DNA from: a virus
IMG/VR virus record: IMGVR_UViG_3300042731_008016
Location: 36,840-100,839 of that record
Length of the DNA: 64,000 nucleotides
Reading direction: 5' to 3' (one strand)
Shown here: in pieces, positions 15,627-20,940 of the stretch
How positions within the stretch are numbered: position 1 is the stretch's first letter
Layout of the letters: each line of letters begins with the position of its first letter
Notes under the pieces: model-generated
What the model saw: the letters and a program-made list of their open reading frames with translations, nothing else
Told to the model about the DNA's origin: nothing
The model's database searches: none
Program-made: the position numbers and the translations under genes

Positions 15627-15931
15627 TGGCTAAACAACATTGGCAGAAAAAAGAAAGCAAGGATGCTGATGAATTCGGGGGAAGAGTCACACCCCGCAGT
15701 GGCGGGATGTGGTCTTTCCCTGGTGACGTTAAAACAGAACACTTTCTTATTGATGCCAAAACTACCAATCATAAGAGCTTTAGTATTACTGCGAGTATGT
15801 GGAGGAAACTCTATGCCCAGGCTCTAAAGTCTCAAAGATTACCATGTTTATCTATTGAACTTGTCGACGAAGATATAGAAGTGGTAGTATTGGATAAGAA
15901 CGACTTTATTTCGTTTTTTAAGGAAAACTAA
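15626..15931 (+). CDS. PD-(D/E)xK nuclease, Holliday-junction-resolvase-like
   Basis: 101 residues: EFGGRVTPRSGGMWSFPGDV then FLIDAKTTNHKSFSI. The Gly-Asp and Asp-Ala-Lys make the D...DxK metal site of small phage resolvase-like nucleases, with TPxSGG as a helper motif. The following KLYAQALKSQRLPCLSIEL is typical of the last strands. Such enzymes cleave four-way junctions made during recombination. Starts on the last base of the preceding stop. Confidence 0.65.
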   Translation: MAKQHWQKKESKDADEFGGRVTPRSGGMWSFPGDVKTEHFLIDAKTTNHKSFSITASMWRKLYAQALKSQRLPCLSIELVDEDIEVVVLDKNDFISFFKEN

Positions 15932-15932
15932 T

Positions 15933-16121
15933 ATGATTCAAACTAAATATTTTTGCCCAATTCATCAAACAAGTATTTCAACAACTGATCCCAATTTTGC
16001 AAGTGATAAAATGTGGATTAAGAGGGCTAGATCTTTTATGGAAACCCATAAAAACTGTAGTGAGACCATTAAAAAACAACTAGAGGAATACAATGCCTAC
16101 AAGAACGGGAAAAGACACTAA
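15933..16121 (+). CDS. hypothetical protein, 62 aa
   Basis: Begins one base after the nuclease stop. Contains KYFCPIHQTSIS near the start and a later HKNCSE, so a single zinc site of C-H-H-C type is possible. Overlaps the next gene by 29 bases. Function unknown. Confidence 0.45.
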   Translation: MIQTKYFCPIHQTSISTTDPNFASDKMWIKRARSFMETHKNCSETIKKQLEEYNAYKNGKRH

Positions 16122-16317
16122 AGGTTGTTATGCCCGCTGGGGTGGGCATGGCAAAAAATATTATTATAAATGTGGCGATAAAAAAGCCAGAGAAAGAGCT
16201 AAAGCCAAGGCAGACGCACAAGGAAGAGCTGCACATGCCCACGGTTATAAAGGCTCTACTACTACAAATTGTTACGCCACAGGATATAAAGGAGACTTAA
16301 ATGACAAAAACACGTAA
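16093..16317 (+). CDS. small conserved phage protein with Ala/Lys-rich motif
   Basis: 74 residues, with KYYYKCGDKKARERAKAKAD then AQGRAAHAHGYKG. The pattern of repeated Arg-Ala-Lys followed by QGRAxHA is one I have seen in short hypothetical proteins of many phages, sometimes near structural genes; no function is known. Highly basic and aromatic. Confidence 0.5.
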   Translation: MPTRTGKDTKGCYARWGGHGKKYYYKCGDKKARERAKAKADAQGRAAHAHGYKGSTTTNCYATGYKGDLNDKNT

Positions 16318-16543
16318 GGTTAAGCTTTTAGAGGTATCAGTTCAAATAGTAACAGAGCTTTGCAAAAAGGCTGTAGAGAATAAATTACCTGATGACGCCT
16401 CTGTTATCAGAACTTCTTATAATCCCCTCACAAACAATTTTGATGTAATCGTTCACAGCGAAGAGTTTGATGAAGTACCAGAGGGACAGATGATCCCAAA
16501 AGTTAGTAAAACTCCAGTTGTCTCGACGGATGTGCTAAAATAA
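16301..16543 (+). CDS. hypothetical protein, 80 aa
   Basis: Starts within the last 17 bases of the preceding gene, with aaaggag 7 bases before ATG. One predicted helix (VQIVTELCKKAVEN) and two strands including NNFDVIVHSEEF. No recognised family. Confidence 0.5.
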   Translation: MTKTRKVKLLEVSVQIVTELCKKAVENKLPDDASVIRTSYNPLTNNFDVIVHSEEFDEVPEGQMIPKVSKTPVVSTDVLK

Positions 16544-16546
16544 TAA

Positions 16547-16675
16547 ATGAGTCTAGTTGACTCGTATATGTTTAGACTCTTAATAGGAGCCATCGTGTTC
16601 CTTACCTTGGTGGGAGTCTTTTATTTTATTACAAAATGGGAAGACAAATTACCACCAACAAAACATAAAGTCTAA
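16547..16675 (+). CDS. 42-aa single-pass membrane peptide
   Basis: ATG at 16547, three bases after the preceding stop, reads MSLVDSYMFRLLIGAIVFLT and then VGVFYFITKWEDKLPPTKHKV. Residues about 8-28 form a membrane segment with a positively charged C-terminus. It lacks a clear ribosome site but is tightly packed between genes and its hydropathy is not random. Too short to assign. Confidence 0.45.
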   Translation: MSLVDSYMFRLLIGAIVFLTLVGVFYFITKWEDKLPPTKHKV

Positions 16676-16687
16676 GGAAAAGGAAAA

Positions 16688-17047
16688 ATGATATTTTGCT
16701 TACCATGCCTATCATTAATAGTGTACTTTGCAATCATTGGTATCTTTGTTCCAAGTAAAAGGGGGTTTATAAAAGATGCAATTAAGTGCTTTTGGAAAAA
16801 ACTTACAAGACAGCACTGTACAGATGCCTTTGATGATTTAGTTCACAAGCAATTTGTCATGTGGTTAGCCGATAAAAATACTCGAGTAGCAAAGTTATTT
16901 AGTGACAAAAGAGTCTTTGATCTTGCAGTAAGTCTATCTCTTATTGCATTTTCACTCATAAATGTCATATTATTGTATGTACTGTATCAATGGTTATTTA
17001 TTAAGAGTCCCTGTGATACAGCAGGAGAGGGGGTGTGTCCACTATGA
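16688..17047 (+). CDS. two-pass membrane protein, 119 aa
   Basis: Membrane segments at about 3-22 (FCLPCLSLIVYFAIIGIFV) and about 82-106 (VSLSLIAFSLINVILLYVLY), with a cytoplasmic-type loop containing KCFWKKLTRQHCTDAFDD and cysteines at both ends (CLPC, SPCDTAGEGVC). The CPCL start plus CFWxKLT..C..xFD recalls a membrane family I associate with uncultured bacteria and archaea near thiol-redox proteins; this is a memory-level resemblance. It may be a host-derived gene. Confidence 0.5.
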   Translation: MIFCLPCLSLIVYFAIIGIFVPSKRGFIKDAIKCFWKKLTRQHCTDAFDDLVHKQFVMWLADKNTRVAKLFSDKRVFDLAVSLSLIAFSLINVILLYVLYQWLFIKSPCDTAGEGVCPL

Positions 17048-17307
17048 AACTTTATCAATACGACGATCTAAAGAAAGTAAATCAAGCTCTTGGAAGCTTC
17101 AAAAGGAATAAAGTTCCTGTAAGCGATGTCAAGATTCTCACTGTCGACGGTAAGGTTCAATATTTTATCGTAGCTGATCCTGTTTATACTCCTAAACCAG
17201 AAGAGGATAAACCAAAAAAAGAAGAAACCAAACCTGTCGATAAAAAAGAAGAAGTGGTAGCCGAAGAAAAAGAAGAGACGCCAAAAGAAGAAAAAGAGAA
17301 AAAATAG
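17044..17307 (+). CDS. hypothetical protein with Lys/Glu-rich tail, 87 aa
   Basis: ATG at 17044 is preferred over GTG 17035 because gagaggggg sits just upstream. N-terminal half (LYQYDDLKKVNQALGSFKRN, DGKVQYFIVADP) looks folded; residues about 50-87 are alternating Lys, Glu and Pro and probably disordered. Unknown role. Confidence 0.5.
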   Translation: MKLYQYDDLKKVNQALGSFKRNKVPVSDVKILTVDGKVQYFIVADPVYTPKPEEDKPKKEETKPVDKKEEVVAEEKEETPKEEKEKK

Positions 17308-17326
17308 ACTATCTTAGAGAGCAATT

Positions 17327-17593
17327 ATGTCTAAATATGCAGAGTGTCAAAGTTGTGGCACTATTCATTATATAATCAGTAAAGAAGAGGCTAAATCCCT
17401 TATCGATGAGGGATATTTAGCTGCTGAATTTTCTGATCGTAATTTAGAGCATTGCTCCAACTGTGGTTTAAAAAAAGGTTTTTCAAAAGTCACTGACGAT
17501 TATGTGGATAAATACTCCAATGGAGACCACATACAACCAATCCTGCTCGATAATGAAAATCTTAAAACAATCACAGAACAGTCTAAGTCTTGA
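17327..17593 (+). CDS. small zinc-ribbon protein, 88 aa
   Basis: Two cysteine pairs, CQSCGTIHYI near residue 7 and CSNCGLKKGF near 43, spaced as in a zinc ribbon. Ribosome site agagagcaatt is weak. The 3' end overlaps the next frame by about 40 bases. Function unknown. Confidence 0.5.
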   Translation: MSKYAECQSCGTIHYIISKEEAKSLIDEGYLAAEFSDRNLEHCSNCGLKKGFSKVTDDYVDKYSNGDHIQPILLDNENLKTITEQSKS

Positions 17594-17765
17594 ATTTTTT
17601 CTAGACAAGATGAGTCAATTAGATAGATTACTAGAATCTTCTAATTTGATGTCTACTGAAAGTAAAAAGAATATTCAATGGTACTGTAATTATAGAATTT
17701 CTCAATATTACAAAAGATATGTTGCTGAAAACCCACCTTCTGTGATAAAATGCGTTGAAAATTAA
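17553..17765 (+). CDS. hypothetical protein, about 70 aa
   Basis: Several ATGs are possible (17502, 17553, 17610); none has a strong ribosome site. I list 17553 (MKILKQSQNSLSLEFFLD). The stop at 17763-17765 directly abuts the first base of the tRNA-Trp-like gene, marking the junction of protein-coding and RNA regions. No family recognised. Confidence 0.4.
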   Translation: MKILKQSQNSLSLEFFLDKMSQLDRLLESSNLMSTESKKNIQWYCNYRISQYYKRYVAENPPSVIKCVEN

Positions 17766-17836
17766 AGGTTGGGCGCTGGGCGCAAGAAGCACTCCAAACG
17801 CCTCTTTGCAGGGTTCGACTCCTTGACAGCCTGCCA
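17766..17836 (+). tRNA. tRNA-Trp (CCA), shortened D region
   Basis: Acceptor AGGTTGG (17766-17772) pairs with ACAGCCT (17826-17832) with one mismatch; T arm CAGGG/TTCGACT/CCTTG is intact (17809-17825); discriminator G and encoded CCA follow. The anticodon loop CTCCAAA at 17792-17798 gives anticodon CCA. A1-U72, G2-C71, G3-C70, G73 and CCA are all Trp identity elements. The stretch between acceptor and anticodon loop is about 5 bases short and the anticodon stem holds only three of five pairs, so the gene may be degenerate or an unusual functional tRNA. Confidence 0.6.
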
Positions 17837-17848
17837 AGCGGGATTAGT
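17836..17848 (+). repeat. 13-bp duplicate of the tRNA-Gly 5' end, left of the HNH gene
   Basis: AAGCGGGATTAGT occurs here and again at 18233-18245, where it forms the first bases of the intact tRNA-Gly. The two copies exactly bracket the HNH cassette (promoter plus gene), as expected for insertion at the tRNA 5' end with reconstruction of the disrupted sequence. Confidence 0.75.
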
Positions 17849-17876
17849 TGATTTTATAACTAATACCCACTATAAT
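17848..17876 (+). promoter_or_regulatory. promoter of a leaderless HNH gene
   Basis: -35 TTGATT at 17848-17853, 17-bp spacer, -10 TATAAT at 17871-17876. The ATG at 17885 is 8 bases past the -10, so transcription should begin at or within about two bases of the start codon; no Shine-Dalgarno is present. Confidence 0.75.
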
Positions 17877-17884
17877 GTGGCTAT

Positions 17885-18244
17885 ATGCCATATAAGGACA
17901 TTAAAAAACGAAGACAGAGTTCTCGAAAATACTATTATGCAAATCGAGAGAGGCTAATCGAGCAACAACGAGAGTATCGAGTAAAGTTGCGATTAGAGGT
18001 TCTTTCTCATTATAGTAATGGAGAGCCAAAATGTGCGTGTTGCAAAGAAAGCCAAATAGAATTTCTAGCAATAGACCATATCAATGGAGGTGGTACTAAG
18101 CATAGAAAAAGAATTGGCGGAGGAATGCACACCTATCTTTGGTTGAAAAAGCAAGGCTATCCGAAAGGATACAGAGTCTTATGTCATAATTGTAATCAAG
18201 CTTATGGCTTTTTCGGATACTGTCCTCACAATAAGCGGGATTAG
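17885..18244 (+). CDS. HNH homing endonuclease (tRNA-Gly-associated)
   Basis: 119 residues. A basic helical N-terminus (YKDIKKRRQSSRKYYYANRE) precedes the HNH core: CACCKES, FLAIDHINGGGTKHRK, and VLCHNCNQAYGFFGYCPH, giving the catalytic DHI, the following N/G region and a C-x2-C pair for structural zinc. It is closely related to the HNH protein at 61710. The gene is leaderless, and its last 10 bases, including the stop TAG, are the first bases of tRNA-Gly. Likely a mobile nuclease cutting a tRNA-Gly target. Confidence 0.85.
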   Translation: MPYKDIKKRRQSSRKYYYANRERLIEQQREYRVKLRLEVLSHYSNGEPKCACCKESQIEFLAIDHINGGGTKHRKRIGGGMHTYLWLKKQGYPKGYRVLCHNCNQAYGFFGYCPHNKRD

Positions 18245-18308
18245 TGTATTGGCGACACGACATCCTTCCAAGTTGTAGAAAGGGGTTCGATTCCCCTATC
18301 CCGCTCCA
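18235..18308 (+). tRNA. tRNA-Gly (TCC)
   Basis: Acceptor GCGGGAT (18235-18241) with ATCCCGC (18298-18304), discriminator T, encoded CCA. D stem GTGT/ACAC, anticodon loop CTTCCAA (18265-18271) giving TCC, T arm AGGGG/TTCGATT/CCCCT. The anticodon stem has one T-T mismatch. Its first 10 bases overlap the stop end of the HNH gene. Confidence 0.9.
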
Positions 18309-18309
18309 A

Positions 18310-18354
18310 ACATTATGATGTTGACAATATAATGTCGAAAAAACAAACATTATA
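18310..18354. promoter_or_regulatory. palindromic operator-like sites ACATTAT/ATAATGT
   Basis: Just after tRNA-Gly, ACATTAT and ATAATGT halves face each other across 18311-18336, and a perfect 14-bp palindrome AACATTATAATGTT follows at about 18341-18354. A TTGACA (18323) and TATAAT hexamers lie within but not at proper spacing. Suggests binding by a dimeric regulator near the basic-protein gene at 18448. Confidence 0.4.
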
Positions 18355-18386
18355 ATGTTGTTATTAATAAATCTAGGAGAAAAGAC

Positions 18387-18450
18387 CATGACTATATAGT
18401 CGCCTAACCCATTATTTTGAAGGGCGACCCCGAAGGGGGTGATAGTCATG
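18387..18450 (+). promoter_or_regulatory. structured leader sequestering a start codon, with 3-codon upstream ORF
   Basis: CATGACTAT (18387-18395) pairs with ATAGTCATG (18442-18450); inside, GTCGCC (18399-18404) pairs with GGCGAC (18423-18428), and CCCC/GGGG flanks a GAA loop at 18428-18438. The right arm holds the ATG of the next gene and the inner stem holds its GGGGGTGAT ribosome site. A separate AGGAGA precedes ATG at 18388 that reads Met-Thr-Ile-stop. A translating ribosome there would open the hairpin, so this looks like translational control. Confidence 0.55.
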
Positions 18451-18636
18451 AGTACGCCTAGAAAAGGCCGAGGTAAATCTGGTAGTAGAAAATACGGTAG
18501 AAACAAGGTCAAATGTGCCCTTTACCGTGTGCAAAATCGAAGAGAGAAAAATAAATTGAGAAAGCTAAAAAAACTCTCTAAGAAACAGCCAAACAACAAA
18601 CAGATTCCAAAGCTAATCAAAAAGCTAGAAGGATAA
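18448..18636 (+). CDS. small very basic protein, 62 aa
   Basis: Starts MSTPRKGRGKSGSRKYGRNK and continues with NRREKNKLRKLKKLSKKQPN; over a third of residues are Lys or Arg. Ribosome site GGGGGTGAT lies 7 bases upstream but within a hairpin (18387-18450). The composition and the location among tRNAs suggest RNA binding or a ribosome-like protein (inference). No family recognised. Confidence 0.5.
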   Translation: MSTPRKGRGKSGSRKYGRNKVKCALYRVQNRREKNKLRKLKKLSKKQPNNKQIPKLIKKLEG

Positions 18637-18691
18637 TTAAATGTTAACCGATGCTAAATACCATCATAAAAGCTACGGCATCACCTTTCAT

Positions 18692-18765
18692 GGTGACGGT
18701 AGCTTAGTGGCAAAGCACTCGGTTGTGGTCAGAGGGACGGGGGTTCGAATCCCCTCCATCACCCA
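18692..18765 (+). tRNA. tRNA-His (GTG)
   Basis: The extra 5' G (18692) faces C73 (18763), the His hallmark. Acceptor GTGACGG/CCATCAC has one mismatch. Anticodon loop TTGTGGT (18723-18729) gives GTG; T arm GGGGG/TTCGAAT/CCCCT. The 3' end encodes only CA after C73. A competing hairpin with upstream sequence exists (AGCTAC 18671-18676 with GTAGCT 18699-18704; TCACC with GGTGA). Confidence 0.85.
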
Positions 18766-18811
18766 AAGCACATTAAATAATCAACAGAACTAATTACATC
18801 CTGCGCATTAT

Positions 18812-18884
18812 TGCGGAGTGGTGTAACGGTAGCACGCTGGGCTTTGAACCCAGAGGTCTTTGTTCGAATCAAAGCTTCGCATCA
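18812..18884 (+). tRNA. tRNA-Gln (TTG)
   Basis: Acceptor TGCGGAG with CTTCGCA (18875-18881), starting with the U1-A72 pair typical of Gln. Perfect anticodon stem CTGGG/CCCAG around CTTTGAA, anticodon TTG. T arm CTTTG/TTCGAAT/CAAAG. Discriminator T then CA; the tail is incomplete. Confidence 0.9.
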
Positions 18885-18889
18885 TAGAA

Positions 18890-18918
18890 TTGACAATATA
18901 TATTTGAATTAATAAAAT
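18890..18918 (+). promoter_or_regulatory. promoter of a leaderless HNH gene
   Basis: Consensus -35 TTGACA at 18890-18895, 17-bp spacer, -10 TAAAAT at 18913-18918. The ATG at 18925 begins exactly 6 bases after the -10, where the +1 base is expected. It starts 6 bases after the tRNA-Gln gene. Confidence 0.75.
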
Positions 18919-18924
18919 AGTTCA

Positions 18925-19269
18925 ATGCCACATAAAAATGTAGATGCTAGAAGAGCTTATGCTAGAGAATATTATAAAAGAAATCCACAAAGATGGATTG
19001 AAAAAAATAAAAAACGTAAAAAAGAAATATATAAATTTATAAGCGAATATAAAAGAAAAAATGGGTGTAAATTATGTGATGAGAATGAACCAGTAGCTTT
19101 AGATTTTCATCATATAAATAAAAACAAAGAAATCAATTTAGCACACGCTCAAACTAGAATGTGGGGAAAAACAAGAATTTTAAAAGAAATTAATAAATGT
19201 GTTGTATTATGTGCAAATTGTCATAGAAAAGTAGAAGCTGGAATAATAAAATTATCCAGGGAAGCATAA
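18925..19269 (+). CDS. HNH endonuclease (tRNA-Asn-associated)
   Basis: 114 residues: basic N-terminus (RRAYAREYYKRNPQRWIEKN), then CKLCDENEPVALDFHHINKN, and VVLCANCHRKVEAGI. This gives the zinc-binding C-x2-C pairs and the HH of the HNH site. It differs from the tRNA-Gly-associated HNH family in lacking DHIxGGG. The last 15 bases of the gene, coding Ser-Arg-Glu-Ala-stop, are the first bases of tRNA-Asn. Transcribed from its own promoter without leader. Confidence 0.8.
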   Translation: MPHKNVDARRAYAREYYKRNPQRWIEKNKKRKKEIYKFISEYKRKNGCKLCDENEPVALDFHHINKNKEINLAHAQTRMWGKTRILKEINKCVVLCANCHRKVEAGIIKLSREA

Positions 19270-19330
19270 TTGGCATTTGCATCGGACTGTTAATCCGAAG
19301 ACAGAAGGTTCGAATCCTTCTCCTGGAGCA
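19255..19330 (+). tRNA. tRNA-Asn (GTT)
   Basis: Acceptor TCCAGGG/TCCTGGA (19255-19261 with 19321-19327), discriminator G then CA. Perfect anticodon stem TCGGA/TCCGA around CTGTTAA, anticodon GTT. T arm GAAGG/TTCGAAT/CCTTC. The 5' 15 bases overlap the end of the HNH gene, including its stop codon. Confidence 0.9.
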
Positions 19331-19342
19331 CCTTAAAAATTT

Positions 19343-19578
19343 GATAGTTCGCACATGGGTGGCTGAATGAACCGCTATGCAGGGTTAAGGCACTATTGAT
19401 GAGTACCTCATTTAAGGGGGCTTAATTTGCTCACGATAGGTTGGGACGGTCACATATACCTAGTATGACTAAACTAAGACATACTACTGCAGAGATCGTC
19501 GTACTTGGGAAGTAAGTCCGAAGGAGGAGCAGAAGTGTTCGGTACGGAGGATGGTCTTCCCCCCAGTTGTGAGCTATC
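19343..19578 (+). ncRNA. unassigned multi-helix structured RNA between tRNA genes
   Basis: No ORF covers this stretch. An 11-bp closing helix joins 19343-19353 (GATAGTTCGCA) to 19568-19578 (TGTGAGCTATC, with two G-U pairs). Inside: TAGTATG/CATACTA (19461-19467, 19480-19486) with 12-base loop, ACGAT/ATCGT (19433-19437, 19495-19499) enclosing it, TGGGAAG/CTTCCC near 19506 and 19555, CCGAA/TTCGG (19518-19522, 19538-19542) and TTAAG/CTTAA (19385-19389, 19421-19425). GTGAGC in the closing helix can alternatively pair with GCTCAC at 19429-19434. It is not tmRNA or RNase P RNA by any motif I can see. GOLLD and ROOL RNAs also sit beside phage tRNAs but are larger. Confidence 0.7.
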
Positions 19579-19585
19579 AAAACAT

Positions 19586-19753
19586 ACCCGAATCGTCTAG
19601 TGGTTAGGACGGCATAAATTTAGCACTAGGACAAGCTCCCTAGGGCAACAAGAAATTGAAGCCCTCAATTAACAGGTTATGCTCGTTTCGAATGAGCATA
19701 ATTAGTAAAATGGGCCAAATGTGCAAACCTAGGTTCAAATCCTAGTTCGGGTT
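19586..19753 (+). tRNA. tRNA-like gene interrupted in the anticodon arm by about 100 bases
   Basis: Acceptor ACCCGAA/TTCGGGT, D arm GTCT...GGAC (19595-19610) of tRNA-Glu/Gln style, T arm CTAGG/TTCAAAT/CCTAG. The anticodon stem GCATA (19612-19616) pairs with TGTGC (19720-19724), but 103 bases separate them instead of 7. The insert contains an H-type pseudoknot (AGGGC 19642-19646 with GCCCT 19661-19665; AATTG 19654-19658 with CAATT 19666-19670) and a perfect 8-bp hairpin TTATGCTC/GAGCATAA (19677-19701). Too short for a normal group I intron. Anticodon not readable: no U33 falls in place for any simple splice. Confidence 0.55.
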
Positions 19754-19778
19754 CAAAAGATTATTAGGAAAAACAATT

Positions 19779-20114
19779 ATGGGTAGTAAATCATGGAAAA
19801 ATTTAGAATACGATGCTGCCGAAACACTCGGCGGAAAACGAATTAGCAGAGGAGCTAATTTCTCCGATTCAGCCCCAGATGTATGGATTGAAGATTTCCC
19901 AAAGTTCAAAATAGATACTAAAAGACGCAAAAAGTCTAATGCCTTGACGTTGTATAATGAAATCAAGGATAAATACTGTACAAAGAAGGGCGATCAGCCT
20001 ATTCTTATAATAAGGCAACATTACAAAAAAACAGCCTTAGCAGTTATAGATATAAAGTTGTTGGCAAAATTATTCGATTTTGTCAGAGAACATGAAGGTC
20101 AAGATGGGTTCTAA
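19779..20114 (+). CDS. PD-(D/E)xK nuclease-like protein, 111 aa
   Basis: Residues 5-52 read WKNLEYDAAETLGGKRISRG, then DSAPDVWIED and KFKIDTKRRKK. The D...IDTKR site and the leading Glu/Gly-Gly-Lys-Arg are those of small resolvase-like nucleases, as in the protein at 15626-15931, to which it is a distant relative at best. Likely role: processing branched DNA at recombination or before packaging. Start has taggaaaaa as a modest ribosome site. Confidence 0.55.
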   Translation: MGSKSWKNLEYDAAETLGGKRISRGANFSDSAPDVWIEDFPKFKIDTKRRKKSNALTLYNEIKDKYCTKKGDQPILIIRQHYKKTALAVIDIKLLAKLFDFVREHEGQDGF

Positions 20115-20940
20115 TTACACTATTGCAGTTATAGGTTACACAGGAATGGTCGGCAGTCCGATCTACAGATGGTTTAAAGAACGAGGGGATAAAGTAATGG
20201 GTTGGACTCCAAGCAAACAAACTCATTCTTTTGACGAAATAAACAAAGAAGCAGATTATATTTTTATTGCAGTTCCAACTCCCTTCAACTGGGAAACAAA
20301 TAAACCAAGTATTGACTTCATAGAACAAAATCTTGCTAAGTTAGCAGACGGAAAAAGAGTAGTAATTAAATCAACAATTCTTCCAGGAACAACAAGAGAA
20401 CTTCAAAAACAATATCCAAATTTAAACATACTTTTCAATCCAGAATTTTTAAGTGCAAAAACTAATTGGGAAGATTTCATTAATCCAGATCGTCAATTAA
20501 TTGGGTATACAAAACAAAGTTATCAATATGCCACAGAAGTTTTAAATATACTTCCAGAGAGTCCTTATGGCATGATAATGAAATCAACTGAAGCAGAAAT
20601 ATGTAAATATGTTAATAATTTCCATGGCTCATTAATGGTTATCTTTGCCAATTTCTTTTACGATATTTGTGAGAAGACTGATGCAGACTTTGAAGTTGTC
20701 AAGGAAGCTTCTCAAGCATCAAAATGGGTTGGATCTCCTATGGGAAGAATGTATTGGAATGTTTTCCATGGAGGATTCAGAGGTTTTGGTGGTGGATGTT
20801 TCCCTAAAGATATGAACTCGTTATTGGTTTGGGCCAAAGAAATGGGTCTTTCTCCAGATGTTTTGGAAGCTACAATTGAAGTTAATAAAAAATTATTAGC
20901 TGAACAAAATATGACTGAGGAAGAAGCTCAAAAAGCATGA
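20104..20940 (+). CDS. UDP-glucose/GDP-mannose dehydrogenase family protein
   Basis: From ATG 20104 (site gaaggt upstream; overlaps preceding gene by 11 bases). Rossmann fold AVIGYTGMVGSPIY, VPTPFN contact, STILPGTT, NPEFLSAKTNW, and the catalytic cysteine box GFGGGCFPKDMNSL (about residue 236-249). The family oxidises a sugar nucleotide twice to a uronate with NAD. At 278 residues it has the N-terminal and central domains but lacks the C-terminal UDP-binding domain of full-length enzymes (about 390-430), as does the second copy at 50051. The activity may therefore be altered. Confidence 0.8.
   Translation: MGSNYTIAVIGYTGMVGSPIYRWFKERGDKVMGWTPSKQTHSFDEINKEADYIFIAVPTPFNWETNKPSIDFIEQNLAKLADGKRVVIKSTILPGTTRELQKQYPNLNILFNPEFLSAKTNWEDFINPDRQLIGYTKQSYQYATEVLNILPESPYGMIMKSTEAEICKYVNNFHGSLMVIFANFFYDICEKTDADFEVVKEASQASKWVGSPMGRMYWNVFHGGFRGFGGGCFPKDMNSLLVWAKEMGLSPDVLEATIEVNKKLLAEQNMTEEEAQKA

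Noticed and set aside
16093-16317. Antifreeze- or histone-like identity for the Ala/Lys/Arg-rich protein
   Set aside because: Composition alone is suggestive, but the QGRAxHA pattern fits a known small phage protein type better.
17631-17837. Minus-strand frame across the tRNA-Trp region
   Set aside because: It is antisense to a tRNA and a small gene, has no ribosome site, and codes for nothing recognisable.
18096-18512. 138-codon minus-strand frame over HNH and tRNA-Gly
   Set aside because: It runs antisense through both an HNH gene with clear catalytic motifs and a tRNA; a shadow.
19343-19578. tmRNA or RNase P RNA
   Set aside because: No tag reading frame, tRNA-like acceptor or T arm is present, and the conserved RNase P core words are missing; AAGTAAGTCCG is only a partial resemblance.
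19617-19716. Group I intron in the tRNA anticodon loop
   Set aside because: About 100 bases is too short, the P7/S-type core is absent, and the expected U33 context does not appear at a splice site.
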